Of a stretch of 9,950 bases of DNA, positions 6,641-9,950 are shown piece after piece (position 1 is the first letter of the stretch; every line of letters starts with the position of its first letter). Position numbers and translations under genes: made by a program. The DNA is from Clostridia bacterium (GTDB lineage: Bacteria; Bacillota; Clostridia; Christensenellales; Borkfalkiaceae), in contig CAAGNQ010000032.1 of assembly GCA_900771345.1 (NCBI GenBank), positions 1-9,950 of the forward strand, written 5' to 3'. The notes beneath the pieces are model-generated. The model saw nothing but the letters and a program-made list of their open reading frames with translations, searched no databases and was not told the origin of the DNA.

Positions 6641-6753
6641 ATCATAAGAACGCCCCGCTGTCAAACCAAAGGAGAAAAGATTGTTTAGTAATCATAATAA
6701 AAAAGTCAATCTTTTTGACGACGTTTGACAGCAAAAAGGGGTGGGCTTATGAT
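6641..6753. repeat. 113-bp imperfect inverted repeat with promoter boxes in both arms
   Basis: Matching blocks mirror each other in order: ATCATAAG (6641-6648) with CTTATGAT (6746-6753), CCCC (6653-6656) with GGGG (6738-6741), GCTGTCAAAC (6657-6666) with GTTTGACAGC (6723-6732), and AAAAGATTG (6675-6683) with CAATCTTTT (6707-6715). Inside the right arm, TTTGACGACG (6713-6722 region) is followed at once by TTTGACAGCA, an imperfect tandem copy. The structure could be an oriT or other origin, a binding region for an excision factor, a small transposable element, or a divergent promoter that arose by duplication. The sequence does not decide. Confidence 0.75.
6725..6753 (+). promoter_or_regulatory. 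Strong rightward promoter in the right arm of the inverted repeat
   Basis: TTGACA (6725-6730) and TATGAT (6748-6753) have a 17-bp spacer, with transcription starting near 6760. No gene with a ribosome binding site follows for about 300 bases, so it may make a non-coding or long leader RNA. The mirror boxes in the left arm are only 12 bp apart and should not function as a normal sigma-A promoter. Confidence 0.65.
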
Positions 6754-6982
6754 ACGAACAACCCATTTCCAAGAAAGGCAATTTAATTTAATTTTTTATA
6801 AAAAAAGGAAAAATATTTTTTAATTATGACAGCAGTTGTCATATTTATTTTGTTATTCTATATTCGCAAAGGGTGGATAGAAGTCGGACAAGATTTTTTG
6901 TGTTTTTACCTTGTCAAGACCTTACTGACATAATTTTGCAAAATAATTTAATATTTATTTTTGTGCCTGCTCCCCAATAGCG
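6754..6982. other. Intergenic control region without convincing genes
   Basis: Together with the neighbouring inverted repeat this fills the long gap between the leftward and rightward genes. It is AT-rich. It contains a perfect palindrome (6825-6843) and a smaller inverted TGTCA/TGACA pair near 6913-6931. The only open frame, 35 codons from the ATG at 6826, lacks a properly placed ribosome binding site. A transcript from the 6725-6753 promoter would cross it. Confidence 0.6.
6825..6843. promoter_or_regulatory. Operator-like palindrome TATGACA-N5-TGTCATA
   Basis: A perfect 7-bp inverted repeat around a 5-bp centre, typical of a dimeric repressor site. Its core TGAC-N7-GTCA recurs at 6984-6998 over the -35 box of the rightward promoter. 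No named regulator is recognised. Confidence 0.6.
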
Positions 6983-7011
6983 TTGACTTTAAAAGTCATA
7001 GGGAGTATAAT
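6983..7011 (+). promoter_or_regulatory. Rightward promoter of the accessory genes, with operator over the -35
   Basis: TTGACT (6983-6988) and a perfect TATAAT (7006-7011) with a 17-bp spacer predict a start near 7018. The -35 box is embedded in a perfect palindrome TGACTTT-A-AAAGTCA (6984-6998), so a bound repressor would block polymerase. A LexA-type box lies just downstream. Confidence 0.85.
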
Positions 7012-7025
7012 TTTTATCACATAGG

Positions 7026-7039
7026 CGAACAAATGTTCG
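7026..7039. promoter_or_regulatory. LexA (SOS) box
   Basis: CGAAC-AAAT-GTTCG is an exact match to the Gram-positive LexA/DinR pattern CGAAC-N4-GTTCG. It lies about 8-21 bases after the predicted transcription start of the 6983-7011 promoter, a position where LexA would block initiation or early elongation. The element's rightward genes are therefore probably induced by DNA damage. Confidence 0.8.
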
Positions 7040-7081
7040 TTTTTATAAAAATCTAGGTGCAAGGATATGAGGGAGGGAATG

Positions 7082-7294
7082 ATGGAACTAATTAAACATT
7101 GCTCTTTTTGTTCGGGAGAGTTAAAGCTGAACTTCGGGTTATTATGGAAAGAAATAATTTGCCCACAATGTAGTGCCGTTATAAAATATAGAAAAACTAT
7201 ATTCGGTCATCAAATGTTTGAAGTTCGTTATGCAGGCGATACCGAATATGAACGTATTTTAGTAAAGCAACCTAGGCGTAAAAGAGACGGTTAA
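7082..7294 (+). CDS. 70-residue zinc-ribbon microprotein, first gene of the SOS-controlled transcript
   Basis: The start at 7082 is preferred because GGAGG (7072-7076) lies 5 bp upstream. ATGs at 7067 and 7079 in the same frame have badly placed sites. From 7082 the cysteines are at C7 and C10 (CSFC) and C27 and C30 (CPQC), a classic four-cysteine zinc ribbon. A basic tail (KQPRRKRDG) follows. Such small ribbons often bind nucleic acid or a protein partner, and some phage Com-like proteins have this form, but no named family is recognised. It is the first gene after the LexA-controlled promoter. A second, different zinc-ribbon gene follows after a structured 143-bp gap. Confidence 0.75.
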   Translation: MELIKHCSFCSGELKLNFGLLWKEIICPQCSAVIKYRKTIFGHQMFEVRYAGDTEYERILVKQPRRKRDG

Positions 7295-7296
7295 TA

Positions 7297-7320
7297 TTGA
7301 TAGCTGCGCCCTGCTATCAA
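7297..7320 (+). other. Hairpin in the gap between the zinc-ribbon genes
   Basis: TTGATAGC (7297-7304) and GCTATCAA (7313-7320) form a perfect 8-bp stem with an 8-nt loop starting 3 bp after the first zinc-ribbon stop. No T-run follows, so it is more likely an mRNA processing or stability element than a terminator. The rest of the gap to 7437 holds no recognised signal except the next ribosome binding site. Confidence 0.5.
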
Positions 7321-7437
7321 AACATTATTATATAAAGGCGTAGTGGTGTTAGGCTTTGGTGTTGGAGTTCCCGTCCACACAATGAAGTTTAATAAATACA
7401 AATCACACGCTGTTGGGGAAGAAGGAGGGTAGTATGT

Positions 7438-7635
7438 ATGAAGCACCAAGAAAATATACCTGTTTTAGGGTATTGTAGGAACTGTGGCAAAAAAATAATG
7501 GGTTATCGCAACTCTGATGGTGTGTTAAAAGTTGAGTGTCCATTCTGCCATACAAGGTATGTAAGCGTAGAAAAAAGCCGACGGCATATTGTTGAAGACA
7601 TTTATGCTCCACCGGGAGAAGAAATTGTAAGTTAA
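7438..7635 (+). CDS. 65-residue zinc-ribbon microprotein
   Basis: The protein begins MKHQENIPVLGYCRNCGKKI. The ligands are C13 and C16 (CRNC), then C35 and C38 (CPFC), with the aromatic and basic HTRYVSVEKSRRH segment after the second knuckle. This matches small Com-like or phage-type zinc ribbons, though no exact family is recognised. GGAGGG (7424-7429) supports translation. An overlapping ATG at 7434 is closer to the site but leads to a 14-codon frame, so 7438 is the coding start. It is probably on the same SOS-controlled transcript as the previous gene. Both proteins have two paired cysteine knuckles with spacers of similar length (16 and 18 residues), but their other residues differ. Confidence 0.75.
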   Translation: MKHQENIPVLGYCRNCGKKIMGYRNSDGVLKVECPFCHTRYVSVEKSRRHIVEDIYAPPGEEIVS

Positions 7636-7796
7636 ACTGAATAAAAGTATATTAGACTACAAGGCAGAGGACGTAAGTCGCTTTATAAGCCCTTGAAAGA
7701 CCAATACTTCAAATCGTAAGAGTGAGCCAAGAAAATTGTGAAGCCTTCGATAATTAGATTGCAATATTTTGCAGTCTTGTTATCGGGGGCTTTTTT
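7636..7796 (+). ncRNA. Candidate structured RNA ending at an intrinsic terminator
   Basis: About 105 bases of GC-richer sequence with no open frame lie between the second zinc-ribbon gene and a strong terminator. CAAGG (7670-7674 region) can pair with CCCTTG about 28 nt later, enclosing GAC-GTAA-GTC, a short stem with a GNRA-type loop. It matches no riboswitch or known RNA class that I recognise. It may be a 3' untranslated RNA released by processing rather than an independent gene, as no promoter is seen. Confidence 0.3.
7741..7796 (+). terminator. Two-tier intrinsic terminator of the zinc-ribbon unit
   Basis: An outer stem of 13 positions (7741-7753 with 7780-7792, two G-T wobbles) encloses an inner 8-bp stem (AGATTGCA with TGCAGTCT). 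Six T follow (7791-7796). It should end the SOS-controlled transcript before the winged-helix gene. Confidence 0.88.
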
Positions 7797-7958
7797 GTTT
7801 CAAGTTTTTGCTATAGGGGGTGTATAAAAATCCCCATACCGTAAGCTAAAATATTTTCAAAAAAAATTTCAAAAAATTTAAAAAAGTTTTTAATTTGTGT
7901 AATTAGGTTACCTAAATACTTTCTAAAATACAGGCACAACAGCAAAGGAGGTGAGAAT
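7797..7958 (+). other. AT-rich leader and control region of the winged-helix operon
   Basis: A GGGG/CCCC pair near 7815-7834 could form a small hairpin. Long A-tracts follow (7859-7885), which may bend the DNA. The operator-like palindrome at 7903-7915 comes next, then a -10-like TAAAAT (7924-7929) with no good -35 box, and a near-perfect AAAGGAGGTG ribosome binding site (7944-7953). Confidence 0.5.
7903..7915. promoter_or_regulatory. Operator-like palindrome TTAGGT-T-ACCTAA
   Basis: A perfect 6-bp inverted repeat around one base, located between the likely -35 region and the -10-like TAAAAT of the winged-helix gene. It is a natural candidate for autoregulation by that protein. It resembles DtxR-type half sites but is too short for a full iron box. 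Confidence 0.55.
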
Positions 7959-8294
7959 ATGAAAAGCACTATAGAGCGTCGTCAACGAATTATAGACATA
8001 TTAAATTCAAGACGTTCAGAGAAAATTGCTAACTTAATGTTTGAGTTAAAAGTTTCTCGCAAAACAATATATAACGATATTCAAGTGCTTTCGTGTTCTT
8101 ATCCCCTTGATACAAAAACAGGTCCTACAGGTTGCGTATTTGTTCCAGACGGTTTTGATTTATATGAAAGGTATTTAACGGCAAAGCAGTTTGAAGTTTT
8201 AGAAGAATTAAAGGGTGCTGCAACCGTAGAGCAGGCAAAGGTTTTAGAAACGATATTGAAAAGTTTTGGTAAGAACGGCGGTGTAAGGAAATGA
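7959..8294 (+). CDS. Winged-helix transcriptional regulator lacking an effector domain
   Basis: Residues 7-62 form a DeoR/HTH_11-type winged helix: RRQRIIDILNSRRSEKIANL is the first helix pair, KVSRKTIYNDIQVL (31-44) the recognition helix, and a short beta wing GPTGCVFV (55-62) follows. Proteins with this N-terminus are usually 220-330 residues, with a sugar-phosphate or WYL sensor domain. This one stops at 111 after a helical tail (LTAKQFEVLEELKG...), so it can bind DNA but has no visible ligand domain. AAAGGAGGTG (7944-7953) is a near-ideal ribosome binding site. Its stop overlaps the next ATG by four bases (ATGA, 8291-8294), so the two are translationally coupled. It may bind the 7903-7915 palindrome or the TGAC-N7-GTCA sites (inference). 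Confidence 0.8.
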   Translation: MKSTIERRQRIIDILNSRRSEKIANLMFELKVSRKTIYNDIQVLSCSYPLDTKTGPTGCVFVPDGFDLYERYLTAKQFEVLEELKGAATVEQAKVLETILKSFGKNGGVRK

Positions 8295-8611
8295 AAACGA
8301 TAAAGAAAGTAAAAGAAGATTTGGGAGAAATCAGATATTATTACTCAAAAATAAAGGAATTTGAAAAGATATCGGTAGTGATTGGAGAATCGGACGTATG
8401 CAAATTGGTTGCAAGATATAACAAAGTTATAAGGCGTGGCTCTATACGATTTTACGACCTTTACGTTTCGTTATATGTCAACAATAATTCACAAGTTGTT
8501 GTTGCTGAAGATTGGGGAACAAATCCTGATTATATACGCCAACTTAACAAGAAACTTTGTGATTTTTTTGTAAAAGAATTAAATAAGGAGGACGAAGAAA
8601 ATGTTTTGTAG
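8291..8611 (+). CDS. Small sigma region 4-like / RinA-like helix-turn-helix protein
   Basis: The 106-residue protein starts with a basic helix and EIRYYYSKIKEFE (13-25), followed by YDLYVSLYVNNNSQVVVAEDWGTNPDYIRQLNKKLCDFF (55-93). The second part reads like a sigma-70 region 4 helix-turn-helix: a turnover segment 'Y-x-NNNSQVVVAEDWG', then the recognition helix PDYIRQLNKKLCDFF. Phage and element activators of the ArpU/RinA/DUF1492 type share this arrangement with an N-terminal 'IRYYYS'-like helix. The assignment is by pattern and is not certain. It overlaps the winged-helix gene by 4 bp and the next gene by 11 bp, so the three proteins are probably made together. A role as transcription activator of later element genes would fit. 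Confidence 0.6.
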   Translation: MKTIKKVKEDLGEIRYYYSKIKEFEKISVVIGESDVCKLVARYNKVIRRGSIRFYDLYVSLYVNNNSQVVVAEDWGTNPDYIRQLNKKLCDFFVKELNKEDEENVL

Positions 8612-8849
8612 CATTCCAGAATTTTGTAAGGATGCCGTAAACGTTTATCGCACTAAAAAATATATCGTTAAACAAGATATATCGGTAGAAGGAACGGATA
8701 ACGGCGAAACTCTCATTTTCAGTAACGACGTGTTCTATGAAAGGACTAAAAGCCGTGATAAAGAATTTGAAGCAATCTTTGCAGAAAGGCAGTATATCAA
8801 CGGTAAACGCTTACCATCTACAAGCTATACCCGAAGATATGTAAAGTAA
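8601..8849 (+). CDS. 82-residue hypothetical protein, third gene of the regulator operon
   Basis: A strong AAGGAGG (8585-8591) lies inside the previous gene, 9 bp before the ATG. The two genes overlap by 11 bp in different frames. The protein begins MFCSIPEFCKDAVNVY and has a charged, mixed beta-like body (YIVKQDISVEGTDNGETLIFSNDVFYERTKSRDKEF) and a basic C-terminus (STSYTRRYVK). It has no signal peptide, membrane helix or cysteine cluster beyond C3 and C9, and no family is recognised. The overlap shows it belongs to the same operon as the two likely DNA-binding proteins, and it may act with them. Confidence 0.7.
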   Translation: MFCSIPEFCKDAVNVYRTKKYIVKQDISVEGTDNGETLIFSNDVFYERTKSRDKEFEAIFAERQYINGKRLPSTSYTRRYVK

Positions 8850-8850
8850 A

Positions 8851-8872
8851 AAAAAGCGCAGTTATGCTTTTT
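8851..8872 (+). terminator. Weak hairpin with T-tract after the regulator operon
   Basis: AAAAAGC (8851-8857) and GCTTTTT (8866-8872) form a 7-bp stem with an 8-nt loop directly after the stop codon. It has only two G-C pairs, so termination is probably partial. Confidence 0.5.
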
Positions 8873-8880
8873 ATAAAAAA

Positions 8881-9110
8881 TCAATACTGACAGGGTTGGT
8901 GATAACCGACTATGGACTTGCGGACTGACGTTAGATAAAGGTGGCCACCTTCCAAAAGTAGGTCGCAGGAAACGTAGTGTTTTAGAAATAATTCCCTATC
9001 AGCATTGCAAACAACAATTAAATATTAAATTTTTCGCTTGGCTAACGGCAAAACGGGCGTTGTGCTATCTGAACTACGGGCAATAAAACATTATTAAATA
9101 TTAAAGGAGA
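8881..9110 (+). other. Structured, gene-free leader before the 9122 gene
   Basis: This gap of about 270 bases has no good open frame but holds many short complementary blocks: GGTT/AACC (8894-8907), a perfect 14-bp palindrome AAGGTGGCCACCTT (8938-8951), and AACG/CGTT pairing near 9044-9062. A 13-bp direct repeat flanks the last part. The base composition is richer in GC than its surroundings, like a folded RNA. No riboswitch, ribozyme or intron family is recognised. It may be a long 5' leader with regulatory folding. Confidence 0.4.
9017..9105. repeat. 13-bp direct repeat ATTAAATATTAAA
   Basis: Exact copies lie at 9017-9029 and 9093-9105, flanking a 63-bp GC-richer segment. The second copy runs into the AAAGGAG ribosome binding site of the 9122 gene. 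The repeats are AT-only and may be chance, but an insertion footprint or alternative pairing is possible. Confidence 0.6.
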
Positions 9111-9121
9111 AATTTTTTACA

Positions 9122-9391
9122 ATGGCAAACAAAAATACTAATTACAACAACGAAAGAAAGTGGATGACTCCTTCAAAGCGTGCAGAAGGTTACGCTAAAG
9201 AAAGGAAATCAATGGTCCACGCAAGAGGTCCTAAAAAGGACGAACCACTTGATGACTACAACAAGGGCTTCCGTTCTGGCTATCTTTTAGCACAGTCAGA
9301 CCACGCAGGTGCTTATAAGTATCACAAGGCAATCGCTGAAGGAAAATCTAAAACCGAAGCAAGAGCAATTTCTAAAAAGAAAGGTGCTTAA
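9122..9391 (+). CDS. 89-residue basic hypothetical protein
   Basis: AAAGGAG (9103-9109) lies 12 bp before the ATG, a longer than usual spacing. The protein is rich in lysine and arginine. It has a disordered-looking N-terminus (MANKNTNYNNERKWMTPSKR), a central DDYNKGFRSGYLLAQSDHAGAYKYHKA segment (44-70) that looks like the folded core, and a basic C-terminal helix (KSKTEARAISKKKG). The charge suggests nucleic-acid or acidic-partner binding, but that is only inference. Similar small basic proteins occur in clostridial mobile elements as I recall, without a known function. It is followed after 30 bp by the 9422 gene on the same strand, so the two are likely co-transcribed. Confidence 0.75.
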   Translation: MANKNTNYNNERKWMTPSKRAEGYAKERKSMVHARGPKKDEPLDDYNKGFRSGYLLAQSDHAGAYKYHKAIAEGKSKTEARAISKKKGA

Positions 9392-9421
9392 TTTTTAAGA
9401 ATTTAGGAGGATTAAAGGATT

Positions 9422-9769
9422 ATGTCAAAGAAACAAAACATTATGGTTGAAAGAGAAACATTTGAAAAGAACGATAAGACTTATTTTTCGTATTTCATTA
9501 AAGGACAAGTAAGGGGCAGGGATGTAAAAGTAGCAATTATCCCACCTGATAAGGGCGGCTATACCGTTCTTGATATCGTATTCGGTGATGCTATGAAAGC
9601 AGAACTTAAAATTACGCCTTTTGAAATTAAGGACGAAAAAGGTGGCGTTATTTCAGGTAATACTTATGCCGTATTCACTAAAGATGAAGCAACCGGCGAA
9701 GTTTACGAATGTGCGGTTAAACCTTATCGTAATTCAGACAAGGCTTTACTTAATATGCTTGTTAAATAA
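9422..9769 (+). CDS. 115-residue conserved-looking hypothetical protein of the element
   Basis: It begins MSKKQNIMVERETFEKNDKT. Alternating hydrophobic residues suggest a compact beta-rich fold: KTYFSYFIKGQVRGRDVKVAII (19-40), GYTVLDIVFG (46-55), AELKITPFEI (60-69), NTYAVFTKD (80-88) and YECAVKPYRNSDKALLNMLVK (95-115). There is no signal peptide, membrane helix or enzyme motif. AGGAGG (9405-9410) is 11 bp from the ATG, with a closer AAGG at 9415-9418. It follows the 9122 gene by 30 bp and ends before a strong hairpin. From memory, close relatives occur in element modules of gut Clostridia, but no function is known to me. Confidence 0.78.
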   Translation: MSKKQNIMVERETFEKNDKTYFSYFIKGQVRGRDVKVAIIPPDKGGYTVLDIVFGDAMKAELKITPFEIKDEKGGVISGNTYAVFTKDEATGEVYECAVKPYRNSDKALLNMLVK

Positions 9770-9795
9770 GAATAAGCACTAAAAAACAACCGTTT

Positions 9796-9839
9796 CTGCG
9801 GCTTGCGGTGGTGTAATAAGCCCCCAAGTCGCAGTTTTT
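9796..9839 (+). terminator. Intrinsic terminator after the 9422 gene
   Basis: CTGCGGCTTG (9796-9805) pairs with CAAGTCGCAG (9825-9834) over ten positions with one G-T wobble, followed by five T (9835-9839). It lies between the 9422 gene and the next gene's ribosome binding site, so it may end that transcript or act as a partial barrier. Confidence 0.8.
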
Positions 9840-9870
9840 ATAAAAAAATATAAAAATTTGGAGGTATTTT

Positions 9871-9950
9871 ATGAGTTCAACAGCAACTTATGCTAACGGA
9901 TACGTTGGCAAAACTAAAACAAAAGAACAAAAAAACAAATGGAGAGATGA
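9871..9950 (+). CDS. N-terminus of a hypothetical protein (partial)
   Basis: GGAGG (9860-9864) stands 6 bp before the ATG, an ideal ribosome binding site. Only 26 residues are visible, starting MSSTATYANGYVGKTKTKEQ, before the right edge of the window. The segment is polar and basic with an aromatic Tyr-Ala-Asn-Gly-Tyr turn. No family can be assigned from this much. It continues the run of small rightward genes of the element, after a terminator-like hairpin. Confidence 0.6.
   Translation, partial: MSSTATYANGYVGKTKTKEQKNKWRD

Noticed and set aside
6648..6666. Leftward promoter in the left arm of the inverted repeat
   Set aside because: TTGACA and TATGAT are present on the minus strand but only 12 bp apart, too short for normal sigma-A recognition. 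It is kept as an oddity, not as a promoter.
6826..6933. 35-codon hydrophobic frame (MTAVVIFILLFY...) starting in the palindrome
   Set aside because: The nearest AGG-like site is about 18 bp upstream, too far, and its start codon is part of the operator-like palindrome. A toxin-like membrane peptide cannot be excluded but is not supported.
7403..7612. Minus-strand frame opposite the second zinc-ribbon gene
   Set aside because: The plus-strand gene has a ribosome binding site and a full zinc ribbon. The antisense frame has no support.
7903..7915. DtxR/IdeR iron box
   Set aside because: The half sites resemble TTAGGT but the palindrome is only 13 bp, not the 19 bp of a full iron box, and no metal-related gene is nearby.

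Overview
The window suggests an AT-rich, low-GC Gram-positive bacterium, most likely an uncultured member of the Clostridia. The reasons are strong AGGAGG-type ribosome binding sites, sigma-A promoters with 17-bp spacers, the tilS-hpt gene pair, a Gram-positive type LexA box and a clostridial-style large serine recombinase. No species can be named from the sequence.

Positions 1-4640 look like ordinary chromosome. On the minus strand, dut (dUTPase) is followed by a gene that runs off the left edge and whose visible N-terminus resembles ureidoglycolate lyase-type cupins. Divergent to them, on the plus strand, lie a PlsC-family acyltransferase with an added zinc ribbon and a DJ-1/PfpI protein 3 bp downstream. 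A shared bidirectional hairpin separates these from the convergent minus-strand pair tilS-hpt. The initiator tRNA-fMet gene follows, with its own promoter and terminator. Its T-arm seems to carry one extra base.

From about 4640 to the right edge is the left end of an integrated mobile element. A large serine recombinase points toward the tRNA, with its stop 61 bp past the tRNA CCA. It is preceded by a 47-residue open frame one base away, then a minus-strand hairpin-plus-U-tract (a likely attenuator), then a 53-residue open frame with internal repeats. Positions 6588-7081 are a regulatory hub without convincing genes. They hold a 113-bp imperfect inverted repeat with promoter boxes in both arms, two TGAC-N7-GTCA palindromes 157 bp apart, and a near-consensus rightward promoter followed by a LexA (SOS) box.

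The rightward module encodes two zinc-ribbon microproteins, a winged-helix protein with no effector domain that is overlapped by a sigma-region-4-like protein and a small unknown protein, and then three unrecognised small proteins, the last cut by the window edge. These genes are separated by unusually long, hairpin-rich intergenic segments. The likely logic (inference) is that SOS derepression switches on the rightward genes while the recombinase is held back by attenuation until excision is needed. No relaxase, coupling ATPase, replication gene or capsid gene is visible, so integrative conjugative or mobilizable element versus prophage cannot be settled here.
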